In this document: one piece after another, positions 29,760 to 39,342 of the stretch
Numbering within the stretch: the stretch's first letter is position 1
Layout of the letters: every line of letters begins with the position of its first letter
Assembly: GCF_037892425.1 (NCBI RefSeq)
Contig: NZ_JBBKTT010000002.1
Coordinates: forward strand, 186,001-250,000
Length of the DNA stretch: 64,000 nt
Direction of reading: 5' to 3'
Origin: Lacibacter sp. H375
GTDB taxonomy: Bacteria > Bacteroidota > Bacteroidia > Chitinophagales > Chitinophagaceae
Notes under the pieces: model-generated
Told to the model about the DNA's origin: nothing
Databases searched by the model: none
The model's input: the letters and a program-made list of their open reading frames with translations, nothing else
Program-made: the position numbers and the translations under genes

Positions 29760-31265
29760 ATGGGTAAGCCAACCGGGTTTTTAGAATTTACAAGAGAGCT
29801 TCCAACCAAAAGAAGTGTGGAAGAAAGGGTGAATGATTACAATGAATTTGTAAATCGTTACCCTGATGAAAAGCTCAACCAGCAGAGTGCACGTTGCATG
29901 GATTGCGGTGTTCCTTTCTGTCATAATGGTTGTCCTTTAGGTAATGTTATTCCTGAATTCAATGATGCAGTGTATCGTAAGGAGTGGAAAGAAGCATATG
30001 ATATTCTTTCATCTACCAATAACTTTCCTGAGTTCACAGGAAGGATATGTCCTGCACCATGCGAAACTGCATGTGTGTTAGGTATCAATCAACCTGCCAT
30101 TGCAATTGAAGAAATTGAAAAGCATATCATTGAAATTGCTTTCGATAAAGGATTTGTACAACCGAAAAAGATCAACAAACGTACTGGTAAAAAAGTAGCA
30201 GTTGTTGGCAGTGGTCCTGCCGGACTTGCTGCGGCAGCGCAATTAAATTATGCCGGTCATACAGTTACTGTATTTGAACGTGATGATCAGGCTGGTGGTT
30301 TGTTGCGTTATGGTATCCCTGATTTCAAATTAGAAAAATGGGTGATCGATCGTCGGTTGAAAGTGCTGGAAGATGAAGGCGTAACATTTAAGTGTAATGC
30401 CAATGTGGGTGTAAATGTTAGTGTTAACGATCTCTTGCGTGAATATCATGCAATTGTTTTAGCTGGAGGTTCTACTGTACCAAGAGATCTGAATGTTCCC
30501 GGTCGTGACTTGAAAGGAGTTTATTTCGCCATGCAATTCTTAAAGCAGCAGAATAAACGTAATGCAAAACTTGATCCTTTAGCAAATGCTTCCATAGAAA
30601 GTAATATTCTTTCTGAAGATGTTTTTGCAACCGGTAAAAATGTAGTGGTAATTGGTGGTGGTGATACAGGAAGCGATTGTGTTGGTACAAGTAACCGTCA
30701 CAAGGCAACATCTGTTACACAGTTTGAATTGATGCCAACTCCACCAAAAGACAGAACAGCATTTATGCCTTGGCCTACCTATCCAATGACGTTGAAAACA
30801 TCCTCTTCACATGAAGAAGGTGCCGATCGTAAATGGGCCATTGCAACAAAAGAATTTATTGGCGATGAAAATGGAAATCTGAAAGCATTAAAGATCGTTG
30901 ACCTGGAATGGAAGAGTAGTGAAGATGGACGTCCTTCATCTTTTGTTGAAAGAGAAGGCAGCGAGCGCACTATTCCATGTGAACTTGCTTTACTGGCCAT
31001 GGGTTTTGTAAATCCGCAATATGTAGGTTTGCTGGAGCAATTGGGTGTTGAGTTGGATGAGCGCAAGAATGTAAAAGCAACCGAGAAGGAATACAAAACC
31101 AGTATCAATAAAGTATTCACTGCAGGTGATATGCGCAGAGGGCAGTCATTGGTTGTTTGGGCAATTAGCGAGGGAAGAGAGTGTGCCAGAAAAGTGGATG
31201 AATTCCTTTCTGGAACGTCTTTATTGGAAACAAAAGATCAGACAGCTACGTTTTATGCTATTTAA
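29760..31265 (+). CDS. gltD: Glutamate synthase, small subunit
   Basis: 501 residues. N-terminal Fe-S region with CMDCGVPFCHNGCPLGNVIPEFND and CPAPCETACVLGI, then an FAD-binding motif VAVVGSGPAGLAAAAQL near 147-163 and an NADPH-binding motif NVVVIGGGDTGSDCVGTSNRH near 293-312. It takes electrons from NADPH and passes them to GltB. It is 39 bp after gltB, and a strong terminator follows the gene. Confidence 0.96.
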   Translation: MGKPTGFLEFTRELPTKRSVEERVNDYNEFVNRYPDEKLNQQSARCMDCGVPFCHNGCPLGNVIPEFNDAVYRKEWKEAYDILSSTNNFPEFTGRICPAPCETACVLGINQPAIAIEEIEKHIIEIAFDKGFVQPKKINKRTGKKVAVVGSGPAGLAAAAQLNYAGHTVTVFERDDQAGGLLRYGIPDFKLEKWVIDRRLKVLEDEGVTFKCNANVGVNVSVNDLLREYHAIVLAGGSTVPRDLNVPGRDLKGVYFAMQFLKQQNKRNAKLDPLANASIESNILSEDVFATGKNVVVIGGGDTGSDCVGTSNRHKATSVTQFELMPTPPKDRTAFMPWPTYPMTLKTSSSHEEGADRKWAIATKEFIGDENGNLKALKIVDLEWKSSEDGRPSSFVEREGSERTIPCELALLAMGFVNPQYVGLLEQLGVELDERKNVKATEKEYKTSINKVFTAGDMRRGQSLVVWAISEGRECARKVDEFLSGTSLLETKDQTATFYAI

Positions 31266-31311
31266 TTAGAGAATTTAATACGGGTGTTTTATGATGCCCA
31301 ACTGGTAAAAG

Positions 31312-31355
31312 CAGGTGCAATTTGTTGAAAAACAAAATATTGCACCTGTTTTTTT
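31312..31355 (+). terminator. Intrinsic terminator after gltD
   Basis: CAGGTGCAAT (31312-31321) pairs with ATTGCACCTG (31339-31348) and is followed by seven T. It closes the gltBD unit. Confidence 0.88.
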
Positions 31356-31444
31356 ACGCCCATTCAGTAAATATTATAAAATATAAAATGTGAAAAAAAC
31401 TAACTGATGCTATTGTTTTTTATATGTAGTTTAGTTTAATAATA

Positions 31445-31466
31445 ATTAATTAAAAAATTAATTAAT
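31445..31466. repeat. AT-rich palindrome before amtB
   Basis: ATTAATTAA, spacer AAAA, TTAATTAAT: a perfect 9-bp inverted repeat ending 24 bp before the amtB ATG. It could be an operator or a 5' UTR hairpin. All A/T pairs make it thermally weak. Confidence 0.35.
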
Positions 31467-31490
31467 ATCTAAACCAAAAATCGATCGACC

Positions 31491-32891
31491 ATGATTAAAA
31501 AAGTAACCCCCCGGCAAATTGCCCCCTTCCTTATTTTGGCGGCTGTTGCCATCGCAGCACTCTTTATTCCGGCTGCCTCAGCATTTGAAGACAAAGAAGG
31601 TGTTTACAATGGGGCAGATATTGCCTGGATCATTGTAGCAACTGCTTTAGTATTCTTGATGACCCCAGGTCTTGCCTTTTTTTACGGCGGGATGGTACAC
31701 CGTAAGAACGTGATCTCTACCATGATCAAAAGTGTGGTAGCAGCAGGCGTTGTAGGTGTTCTTTGGGTAGTAGTTGGTTTCAGCCTTGCGTTCGGACAGT
31801 CTCAAGGCGGCTTCATCGGCGACCCAACAACATTCCTTTTCTTTAAAGATGTTGTTTCAGGTGCTCCCTGGAGTTTAGCGCCAAGCATTCCGCTTGCATT
31901 GTTTGCATTGTTTCAAATGATGTTTGCGATCATCACCCCAGGCCTGGTAGTAGGTGCTGTTGCTGAACGTATCCGTTTCACCTCTTACATCCTGTTCACC
32001 GTATTGTTCTGTTTGCTCGTGTATGCACCATTGGCGCATTGGAGCTGGCATCCTGATGGATTTTTATTTAAATGGGGTGTTCTTGACTTTGCTGGTGGTA
32101 CAGTGGTACACATTTCAGCAGGTTGTGCTGCACTTGCAGGTGCATTGGTATTAAAGCGTAGAAAAGTACACATTGAAAATAAAGAGATTCCACCTGCAAA
32201 CGTTCCTTACGTTTTGATTGGTACAGGGCTTTTATGGTTTGGATGGTTTGGTTTTAATGCAGGTTCTGCATTAGGTGCCAACGGTCTTGCAGTTTCTGCA
32301 TTCGCTACAACCAATACAGCAGCTGCAGCAGCAGGTTTAAGCTGGATGTTCTTTGATGTTGTACGTGGTAAAAAACCTTCTGTACTTGGTTTCTGTATTG
32401 GTGCGGTAGTTGGTCTGGTAGCAATTACACCTGCAGCCGGTTTTGTAGCAGTTCCTCAAAGTATCTTCATTGGCGCAGTAGCGGCCATCATTTCTAATAT
32501 TGCTGTTTATTACAAACAAAAATCAAGTCTTGATGATACGCTCGATGTATTCCCTTGCCACGGTATTGGTGGTATTGTTGGTATGATCATGACTGGCTTA
32601 TTTGCAACAAAGACAGTAAATGCAGCCGGTAACGACGGTTTGTTCTACGGCAATCCTGACTTCTTCTTTACACAATTGAAAGGACTCGGAATTGTTGTAG
32701 CATTCAGCTTTACCGCTTCATTCCTCATCTTCAAATTCATCAACTTCATTCTTCCAATGCGTGTAACTGAAGAAGAAGAAGAACTTGGTCTCGATGCCAC
32801 TCAACACAACGAAAAGTACTTACAGGGTACGCTGTTGGTATCTAAGAACGGTTCAATGAAAGAAGAAGAAGTAGCAAATACTGCTGAGTAA
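31491..32891 (+). CDS. amtB: Ammonium transporter
   Basis: 466 residues, Amt/MEP/Rh family with a first N-terminal hydrophobic segment and then 11 membrane helices. Signature GGMVHRKNVISTMIKS is near 68-82, with the pore histidine region HWSWHPDG and FAGGTVVHISAGCAALAGALVLKRRK following. It imports ammonium, which fits the preceding gltBD genes. There is no P-II (glnK) gene beside it, unlike many amtB loci. The next gene is a porin. The C-terminal tail is acidic (EEEEELGLDATQHNEKY). Confidence 0.95.
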   Translation: MIKKVTPRQIAPFLILAAVAIAALFIPAASAFEDKEGVYNGADIAWIIVATALVFLMTPGLAFFYGGMVHRKNVISTMIKSVVAAGVVGVLWVVVGFSLAFGQSQGGFIGDPTTFLFFKDVVSGAPWSLAPSIPLALFALFQMMFAIITPGLVVGAVAERIRFTSYILFTVLFCLLVYAPLAHWSWHPDGFLFKWGVLDFAGGTVVHISAGCAALAGALVLKRRKVHIENKEIPPANVPYVLIGTGLLWFGWFGFNAGSALGANGLAVSAFATTNTAAAAAGLSWMFFDVVRGKKPSVLGFCIGAVVGLVAITPAAGFVAVPQSIFIGAVAAIISNIAVYYKQKSSLDDTLDVFPCHGIGGIVGMIMTGLFATKTVNAAGNDGLFYGNPDFFFTQLKGLGIVVAFSFTASFLIFKFINFILPMRVTEEEEELGLDATQHNEKYLQGTLLVSKNGSMKEEEVANTAE

Positions 32892-32937
32892 GCTTAATTC
32901 TCAGCTTAAAAAAGTATAACATTCACAAACCAAAAAA

Positions 32938-32983
32938 GGTACAGCCTGATGATGTATTGTTGACGCAATAGATCGGCTGTACC
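32938..32983 (+). repeat. Stem-loop between amtB and the porin gene
   Basis: GGTACAGCC (32938-32946) pairs with GGCTGTACC (32975-32983), with an inner ATTG/CAAT stem. The flanking sequence has only CTTATTA, so it is a weak terminator at best. It could lower or stabilise expression of the downstream gene. Confidence 0.45.
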
Positions 32984-33010
32984 CTTATTAACACTTAAAA
33001 GCAATATACA

Positions 33011-34087
33011 ATGTTAAGAAAAATTTCTGCATTAGCTATCGTATGTTCGTCATTATTTCTAACTGCTAAGGCCCAGGATTCAACATCTGGTTCGTTGAAG
33101 ATTTCAGGATATGTTGACGCTTACTACCGTTATAATTTTAACAATGCAAAAGATGTTGCCGATCCTTTAAATCACAACAGCAGAACAAGTTTCACTAACT
33201 CATCTAATTCATTTGAGTTAGGTATGGCTAGTCTGAAAGCTGAATATACAAAAGGAAAAATAGGTGTTGTTGCTGATCTCGGTTTTGGCACACGTGCTGC
33301 TGAGTTTTCTTATGTTGAAACAGCAAACGGACAATACCTTGGATCTGCAATTAAACAGGCTTATGTTACTTACGCCCCTTCAGATAAAGTGAAGTTCACA
33401 ATTGGTAAATGGGCTACCCATATGGGTTATGAGTTAGTTGATCCGCAACTAAACCGCAACTACAGCATGAGCCATTTGTTCACTTACGGACCATTCACTC
33501 ATACCGGTCTTAAAGCTGATTTCACATTAGGTAGTGGGTTTGGTTTAATGGTGGGGGTTGCAAACCCTACTGATTATGTTTCTGCTCCTTTTGCGAAAAA
33601 GAATGTAATTGCACAGGTGAGCAAAACATCAGATCACTTAAACGCTTACCTCAATTATGTTGGTGGTAAAGATTTAGACGACAATTCAGTTAACCAGATT
33701 GGCTTAACTCTGTTGGCACCGGTTACCAGTAAGTTTGGCCTTGGTCTTGATGCTGCTTATAAAACAGTTGACCCATCAGCAGCAGGTTCAAATATATCAT
33801 GGTGGGGTACTGCTTTGTATGTTAATATCGACCCTTCAGATAAATTTGGTATAACCCTCAGAGGCGAACATTTTGCTGATGATGACGGCCTTGCAGGTTT
33901 TGGAACCGGAGTAACCGCTGGTACACTTTCATTCAACATTAAGCCAGTACCAGGTATCATGATTGTTCCTGAATTCAGATTAGACGGAGCAGGTGCAGCT
34001 ACTTATTACAAGAACAGTGATGCACCAGGCGCAGCATCACAAAAAAGTACGGGTTCATTTATTTTAGCTGCCGTATTAAGTTTTTAA
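33011..34087 (+). CDS. Outer-membrane beta-barrel porin (BBP2/OmpL-like)
   Basis: 358 residues with a signal peptide (MLRKISALAIVCSSLFLTAKAQ). The rest consists of alternating amphipathic strands, beginning LKISGYVDAYYRYNFN and ending FILAAVLSF with a terminal aromatic residue, typical of an outer-membrane barrel. It resembles the putative beta-barrel porin-2 family. Its place directly after amtB suggests passage of ammonium or small nitrogen solutes through the outer membrane. That is inference. Confidence 0.82.
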   Translation: MLRKISALAIVCSSLFLTAKAQDSTSGSLKISGYVDAYYRYNFNNAKDVADPLNHNSRTSFTNSSNSFELGMASLKAEYTKGKIGVVADLGFGTRAAEFSYVETANGQYLGSAIKQAYVTYAPSDKVKFTIGKWATHMGYELVDPQLNRNYSMSHLFTYGPFTHTGLKADFTLGSGFGLMVGVANPTDYVSAPFAKKNVIAQVSKTSDHLNAYLNYVGGKDLDDNSVNQIGLTLLAPVTSKFGLGLDAAYKTVDPSAAGSNISWWGTALYVNIDPSDKFGITLRGEHFADDDGLAGFGTGVTAGTLSFNIKPVPGIMIVPEFRLDGAGAATYYKNSDAPGAASQKSTGSFILAAVLSF

Positions 34088-34161
34088 GGGAGGATCTAAA
34101 GTTATTTAGTTTCCTTTTTTATATATGGCAGGCCCGCTCTTTCTATAGTGGGCAATCGATT

Positions 34162-34194
34162 AACCTCTCGTATTTACGGGAGGTTTTTCGTTTT
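34162..34194 (+). terminator. Intrinsic terminator after the porin gene
   Basis: AACCTCTCG (34162-34170), loop TATTTA, CGGGAGGTT (34177-34185, one G-T pair), then TTTCGTTTT. Confidence 0.75.
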
Positions 34195-34219
34195 AATGAA
34201 ATCTTCTTTCTAACTGATG

Positions 34220-34249
34220 TCACAGATTTTTTCCTTTACAAATCTGTGA
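34220..34249. repeat. Perfect 10-bp inverted repeat in convergent intergenic region
   Basis: TCACAGATTT, 10-nt loop, AAATCTGTGA, between the porin terminator and the aguA terminator. Neither strand has a good T run, so it may be a backup bidirectional terminator. Confidence 0.4.
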
Positions 34250-34265
34250 GCATTATTTACTAAAC

Positions 34266-34299
34266 AAAAAAAGGGAAACAATGATTGAACATTATTTCC
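34266..34299 (-). terminator. Intrinsic terminator after aguA
   Basis: On the minus strand GGAAATAATG pairs with CATTGTTTCC (one U-G pair) around TTCAAT and is followed by C and seven T. It lies 26 bp beyond the aguA stop. Confidence 0.75.
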
Positions 34300-34324
34300 T
34301 TCTGCTGTATTTTAAACAGAATGA

Positions 34325-35374
34325 TTATACTGCCGGCTCCTGTTGACTTAAACAATGGAAACTTCCCAATCCCCAGATGATCTCTGTTGAATCAATGCCA
34401 ACCACTTCACGTTCAGGAAAGCATTGCTGAATGATCTGTAATGCTTTGTCATCTTTTGCAGAACGGAACGTTGGAACGATTACATGCTTGTTTGAAATAT
34501 AAAAATTTGCATAAGAGCAGGGGAGGCGTTGATCTTCATATACCAGTTCATCCGGCATTGGTAGTTCTACAATGTTGAGTTGCTTGCCATTGATTAAACG
34601 CATTTGCTGCAGCTGTTTTAAGTTGTGCTGCAACAGCTCATAATTCTCATCGGCTTTGTTTTCTTCAATCACAGTTAACACCGTGTCTTCGTTTACAAAA
34701 CGAACCGTATCATCAATATGTCCATCGGTATCATCACCAACAATTCCTTCATCGATCCAAAGTATTTGTTCTACACCATAATAGTTGATAAGATATTCTT
34801 CAATCTGTTGTTGATTCAAATGCGGATTACGATTTGGATTCAGCAAACAAGCTGTTGATGTCATTAATGTTCCTTTGCCGTTAAATTCAACCGAACCACC
34901 TTCCATGACAATACCGGGGTTAAACACCGGAATATTATAATGCTTTCCAATAAGTGTTGGCACTACATCATCAAGATCGAACGGAGGATATTTTCCACCC
35001 CATGCGTTATAACCCCAATCAACAATTACTTTTTTCTGCTCTGCATTTGGGTTGATGAGGAATGCAGGTCCATGATCTCTGCACCACGCATCATTTGTTG
35101 GGTGAAAAAAGAACTCAACTTTACTAAGATCAACTTCTGCTGTTTGCAAATGACCCAATGCAAAATTCTTCATTGCTTCATCAGCAACGTTGATACGCAC
35201 CAGCTCACTCAATGAAAGCGTTTTAATAAACTTTGCATAGTAAGGAAAGATAGTATGAATTTTCCCGGGCCATGAAGCTTCTTTGTGTGGCCACGAAAGC
35301 CATGTTGCAACATGTGGTGCAAATTCAGCAGGAAAATAGTAACCGAGATCTTTAGGAGTAAGTTTTGAGTTCAT
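34325..35374 (-). CDS. aguA: Agmatine deiminase
   Basis: 349 residues, porphyromonas-type peptidyl-arginine deiminase fold. Conserved motifs: TWLSWPHKEASWPG, WCRDHGPAFLIN, EGGSVEFNGKGT, GDDTDGHIDDTVRFV, and the catalytic Cys341 in WGLGSFHCLSQQ near the end. It hydrolyses agmatine to N-carbamoylputrescine and ammonia. The next step enzyme, AguB, is encoded 68 bp upstream in the same direction, which supports agmatine over a peptidyl-arginine substrate. The gap between them contains three copies of TTCATTGTT. Confidence 0.92.
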   Translation of the reverse strand: MNSKLTPKDLGYYFPAEFAPHVATWLSWPHKEASWPGKIHTIFPYYAKFIKTLSLSELVRINVADEAMKNFALGHLQTAEVDLSKVEFFFHPTNDAWCRDHGPAFLINPNAEQKKVIVDWGYNAWGGKYPPFDLDDVVPTLIGKHYNIPVFNPGIVMEGGSVEFNGKGTLMTSTACLLNPNRNPHLNQQQIEEYLINYYGVEQILWIDEGIVGDDTDGHIDDTVRFVNEDTVLTVIEENKADENYELLQHNLKQLQQMRLINGKQLNIVELPMPDELVYEDQRLPCSYANFYISNKHVIVPTFRSAKDDKALQIIQQCFPEREVVGIDSTEIIWGLGSFHCLSQQEPAV

Positions 35375-35442
35375 TGTTCATTGTTAATAGTTCATTGTTG
35401 ACGGCTCTTGCTATTAACAATAAACCATCAGCTATGAACTGT

Positions 35443-36318
35443 TTAGTCTTCATCAATATACCGTTTCGTAATTGGCTGATACGAATCAATTCTTCTGTCA
35501 CGTAAAAACGGCCAATGCGTTCTGTACTGATCTGTTTTTTTCAGATCCAGTTCCTGCACATGCACCTCTTCTTCATTATGGGTTGCCTTATACAATAACG
35601 TCCCAAACGGATTACTTACAAACGAGCCTCCCCAGAATTGCATCGCACCATTTTGTTCTAATCCTACACGGTTTACACTTACCACATGAATGCCGTTTGC
35701 AACAGCATGACTGCGTTGCATCGTTTGCCATGCGTTGTATTGTTCGGTATTCGTTGCTTCATCTTGTGAAGTTGCCCAGCCAATTGCTGTTGGATAAAAC
35801 AATATTTCTGCTCCCATCAATGCAGTGATACGTGCTGCTTCAGGATACCATTGATCCCAACAGATGAGTACACCAATGTTGGCGAATTTTGTTTTGAAGA
35901 TCTTATAACCCAAATCACCGGGTGTGAAATAGAATTTCTCATAATACGCAGGATCATCGGGGATATGCATTTTGCGGTATTTGCCCAGATAAGTTCCATC
36001 AGCATCCAACACCGCTGTGGTGTTATGATACAAACCCTGTGTACGTTTTTCAAATAACGAAGCAATGATCACCACACCGAGTTCTTTCGCCACAGCACTC
36101 AAAGCTTCTGTCGACGGACCGGGAATGGCTTCAGCCAGCAGGAAATTATCATAGTTCTCCTCATCGCAGAAATAAAGCGATGTAAACAGCTCCTGCAAAC
36201 AAACGATCTGTGCGCCTTTGGCCGCCGCTTCTCTTGTTTTGGCAATTGCCTTATGCAGGTTCTCTTCTTTATTGGCCGTGCAGCTCATTTGCACCAACCC
36301 TACTTGTACTTTACTCAT
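35443..36318 (-). CDS. aguB: N-carbamoylputrescine amidohydrolase
   Basis: 291 residues, carbon-nitrogen hydrolase (nitrilase) family. Catalytic triad: Glu43 (LQELFTSLYFC), Lys116 (KYRKMHIPDD) and Cys153 (LICWDQWYPEAAR). It releases putrescine, CO2 and ammonia from N-carbamoylputrescine. Together with AguA it gives the arginine-decarboxylase route to putrescine. It is upstream of aguA in the same apparent operon. Confidence 0.93.
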   Translation of the reverse strand: MSKVQVGLVQMSCTANKEENLHKAIAKTREAAAKGAQIVCLQELFTSLYFCDEENYDNFLLAEAIPGPSTEALSAVAKELGVVIIASLFEKRTQGLYHNTTAVLDADGTYLGKYRKMHIPDDPAYYEKFYFTPGDLGYKIFKTKFANIGVLICWDQWYPEAARITALMGAEILFYPTAIGWATSQDEATNTEQYNAWQTMQRSHAVANGIHVVSVNRVGLEQNGAMQFWGGSFVSNPFGTLLYKATHNEEEVHVQELDLKKTDQYRTHWPFLRDRRIDSYQPITKRYIDED

Positions 36319-36515
36319 AGTGCTTTTTTAAGACGGGCAAAAATACAGAAATAGTTGGGAGGGAAGTGTTAGGAATTAGGAATCGGGCGTTTGGAATTGG
36401 GGGAGACTTTGGAACTGATATTCTTGTTTTTCGAATGGTAGTTTATAAGTCTTCTGAAGCGTAACTTTCATCCGGATTGTACAGATAGTTTTATTATTGC
36501 CAGAGCTCAATTCCT

Positions 36516-37748
36516 CTACTTCAAAAAATTGGCAAAAACAGTTATCACAAGTGCATTGATATAATCAATAAAAAAAGCACCCACCAACGGAACAACCAGG
36601 AATGCCTTTGGTGCAACACCATGTTTATCTACTATTGTTTTCATCACCGCCATTGCATTTGCAACAGTTCCCAACATAAAGCCAATAAAGCCGCTTGACA
36701 TTACAGCCGATTCATAGTTCTTTCCCATCAGCACAAAGGTGATGGTGAGTGCAAATAAAATAACAACGATCACTTGCGCTATAAGTATTCCAGAAAGTGG
36801 TAATGCCAAATGAAACAGCTCCCATAACCGCAGGTCCATTAATGCAACGGTAAGAAAAATATTTAAAGCAATGCCACCGGCAAAATCAATCGTCTTCTGA
36901 TCCATCGCCGTCCATTCTTTTTTATCGTTGATGTTTCTGAATACTGCACCCACGATCATGGCACCGATATATGCAGGAAGTGTGATGCCTGTTTTTGCAA
37001 TAAAAAAACTCACCGCACTTCCCAGGCCCATGATGATGCCGATGTTAACCAAGCTGATAGTGAAACCTGAATTTTCATGTGTAATATCAACACCAAGCAG
37101 CTCATCCTTTTCGCTGGCTAAGGTTTTTCTTTTCGTATGGTTCTTCTTCGCATCTTTCTCTAAGTTGAACCTATTGATGAGGAAAGTGGCAGCAGGTCCG
37201 CCAAGTAATCCGCCGAACACAATACCAAATGTTGCAGATGTAATGGCAATTGTTTCCGCACCAGTTAATCCCATCTCTTCAAATAAAGGCGCAAATGCTA
37301 AACCTGTTGCAGGACCTCCAACCAATGTTACAGAGCCGGCCATCACACCAAACAATTTCGGCATACCAAATAAGCTGGCAACGCCTATTCCCACAAGGTT
37401 TTGAATCACACAAAATGCCGATGAAAGAACGAGGAATACCATCACCTGTTTTCCTCCCTTTTTTAATAATCCAAAACTTGCATTGGTTCCGATGGAAGTA
37501 AAGAACAGCATCATACACAAAGATTGCATGGACGTATTTACCTGGATGTTCAGGAACCTGTCGTGTGCAATGAGATTGAAAGCTGCAAAAACTAATCCGC
37601 CTAAAACGGCGGATGGAATATTGAGTCGTTCAAAAACAGAGATTTTCTTTTTGAGCAACATGCCTGTTAAGAAAATAAGACCGGCGATTGCAAGAGTCTG
37701 AATGAGATCAAGATTAATTTGGGGTATCTGCGTTTCCGTTGCAGGCAT
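36516..37748 (-). CDS. gltS: Sodium/glutamate symporter (GltS type)
   Basis: 410 residues, about 11-12 membrane helices, ESS family. GltS landmarks are visible: two inverted-repeat halves with glycine-rich re-entrant loops (GSVTLVGGPATGLAFAPLFEEMGL and the C-terminal SSGFIGFMLGTVANAMAVM), and NIPSAVLGGLVF near the start. It should import glutamate with Na+. It sits in a nitrogen-metabolism neighbourhood but 197 bp from aguB, with no terminator seen between them, so a shared transcript is possible. Confidence 0.88.
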   Translation of the reverse strand: MPATETQIPQINLDLIQTLAIAGLIFLTGMLLKKKISVFERLNIPSAVLGGLVFAAFNLIAHDRFLNIQVNTSMQSLCMMLFFTSIGTNASFGLLKKGGKQVMVFLVLSSAFCVIQNLVGIGVASLFGMPKLFGVMAGSVTLVGGPATGLAFAPLFEEMGLTGAETIAITSATFGIVFGGLLGGPAATFLINRFNLEKDAKKNHTKRKTLASEKDELLGVDITHENSGFTISLVNIGIIMGLGSAVSFFIAKTGITLPAYIGAMIVGAVFRNINDKKEWTAMDQKTIDFAGGIALNIFLTVALMDLRLWELFHLALPLSGILIAQVIVVILFALTITFVLMGKNYESAVMSSGFIGFMLGTVANAMAVMKTIVDKHGVAPKAFLVVPLVGAFFIDYINALVITVFANFLK

Positions 37749-37826
37749 AAAGTTTTACATTGTATACAAAACAAGTTACTTCAACAAAACAAGAACAGGT
37801 AATCCTTTTTTGTTAGGAATGAAACT

Positions 37827-38492
37827 TCACCAACTTTCAAACAGTGTTCCCTTGAGAAAAAAGTCATAGGAAAACAATAACTCGTTGATCTCTTTTTTCT
37901 TTATGAGGTATGCCTTTGTATCAATTTCATTATTTTCTCTGGATTTTATAAGTTCTTCTAATTCCAGTTTTTTAAGATGTCTCTTTTTTGCGTTTTCGTA
38001 ATGCTCTAAATTTTGCCTGCGCTGTTCCAAAACATCTTCTCTAATTAAGTTCGGATTTTCCTGGTTTGTAACTCTGTCAAGAGAATAGCCATTTCGTTCT
38101 ATGTAGGAAATTCTCTGTTCAAATTGAAAAGATGGTTCCTGACGAATAAACTGTTCATACCCATTGCATGTAAACTGAAGGTTGCCTTGTCTGGTGATGA
38201 TCGTCCATTGATTGTTACCTTCCCTTTCGATGTCTTCAATTTCAAAAACATCCTCAAATCCAAAGTCAAACTCAAATGTTAAGTTTTGAGTTGATGTAAA
38301 CACTAAAGTTGCAGGTGCTACCCAAAAAGTAAAAGGTATTCCTTCAAGTTCTGGATTATTCCATTGGAGGATATAGTCAATGTCTAATTCCAGATCTTTT
38401 GCCAGACGGATTTTGTAAATGTTGCAATCGTGCCAACCCATTTGTTCAAAATCTGCATCAGTCCAAACTTTTTTTTCTAATTGATAATCCAT
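37827..38492 (-). CDS. Hypothetical cytoplasmic protein
   Basis: 221 residues, no signal peptide or membrane helix. The N-terminal 150 residues look beta-rich with an early WHDCNIYKIRL motif, somewhat like families that include polymorphic-toxin immunity proteins, but I cannot assign it. The C-terminal 60 residues are a charged helix (RQNLEHYENAKKRHLKKLELEELIKSRENN). No toxin gene is nearby. Function unknown. Confidence 0.6.
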   Translation of the reverse strand: MDYQLEKKVWTDADFEQMGWHDCNIYKIRLAKDLELDIDYILQWNNPELEGIPFTFWVAPATLVFTSTQNLTFEFDFGFEDVFEIEDIEREGNNQWTIITRQGNLQFTCNGYEQFIRQEPSFQFEQRISYIERNGYSLDRVTNQENPNLIREDVLEQRRQNLEHYENAKKRHLKKLELEELIKSRENNEIDTKAYLIKKKEINELLFSYDFFLKGTLFESW

Positions 38493-38642
38493 TTCTAAAT
38501 AGGAGACTGTATCAAATTTAGTTGATTATTCGGTACAAGAGTTCGACACTCTTTTCCAGCACCTCATTCTTGTGCCATGATGAGAATGTTTGAGTAGATG
38601 CTTGCGCTAAAAAGAAAATATTCTCTGACTGCCGAACATTCT

Positions 38643-39128
38643 TTATTCTTTTGAAACCGACGAGGCTATAGAGATAAGCGTATCAATGTTGTTTAAATCA
38701 GGTGAACATACCAAACTACTCATATCGCCACTTATTATTCCACAATATCCCAATACCCCAGCGTTGTAAATTTTCCAATCCTGTTTTTTTCCAAGAATTA
38801 CTGATTGAATTATTTTGATTGGACTTGCGTCGTCAAGAAATGGGTCTGACTCATATTTCGTTTTGCCTTTGTCTTCTAATGTTGCTACACCATAACTTAT
38901 AAATTCGTAACCCGGTTTATAAAACCGATATGAGTTACTTTGTCTAATGGTGCTATCATTTTTAACTTGATATTTTTCGTTAATTGTTATGTAGTACCCA
39001 GACTGTCCAAGCCTCGTTTTAATATCTCCGAAGCGGAATGTAAGAACCTCAACAGGAGTTTTGCTTCTATTTAAGCAGGAATAAAAAAGTAGAAGTGCTG
39101 TAATGCAGAGTAGGGTTTTAATTTTCAT
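38643..39128 (-). CDS. Hypothetical lipoprotein
   Basis: 161 residues with a lipoprotein signal ending LLFYSC (Cys 18). No domain recognised. It contains only soluble, mixed secondary structure after the anchor. It stands alone, 150 bp from the previous gene. Local base composition is a little more AT-rich than in the biosynthetic operons. Confidence 0.6.
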   Translation of the reverse strand: MKIKTLLCITALLLFYSCLNRSKTPVEVLTFRFGDIKTRLGQSGYYITINEKYQVKNDSTIRQSNSYRFYKPGYEFISYGVATLEDKGKTKYESDPFLDDASPIKIIQSVILGKKQDWKIYNAGVLGYCGIISGDMSSLVCSPDLNNIDTLISIASSVSKE

Positions 39129-39285
39129 CTTATAAATCTATTAAATAAAATACTGCTTTTTCATAAAGTAGATTATCTGACCAACTAATATAAAACTAGT
39201 ATGAAAAAATAAATTTTCTAAATTTTGATTGTTTAGTCTTTAATATCTAATGACTATCCATGGCAACTATTGTGGAGGTCAACAA

Positions 39286-39319
39286 CAAAAAAATCCGTGC
39301 ACAACCAGTACACGGATTT
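39286..39319 (-). terminator. Intrinsic terminator after ppc
   Basis: On the minus strand AAATCCGTG pairs with CACGGATTT around an 11-nt loop and is followed by seven or more T. It lies 24 bp after the ppc stop. Confidence 0.8.
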
Positions 39320-39342
39320 TCAATATCTCTAAACACGATCGC

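Noticed and set aside
35372-35402. Three TTCATTGTT repeats between aguA and aguB as a regulatory array or CRISPR-like repeat.
   Set aside because: Too short, irregularly spaced and A/T-simple. No protein site or array structure.
37827-38492. Toxin-immunity protein call for the 221-residue hypothetical.
   Set aside because: Resemblance is limited to one short motif, and no polymorphic toxin or other immunity genes are adjacent.
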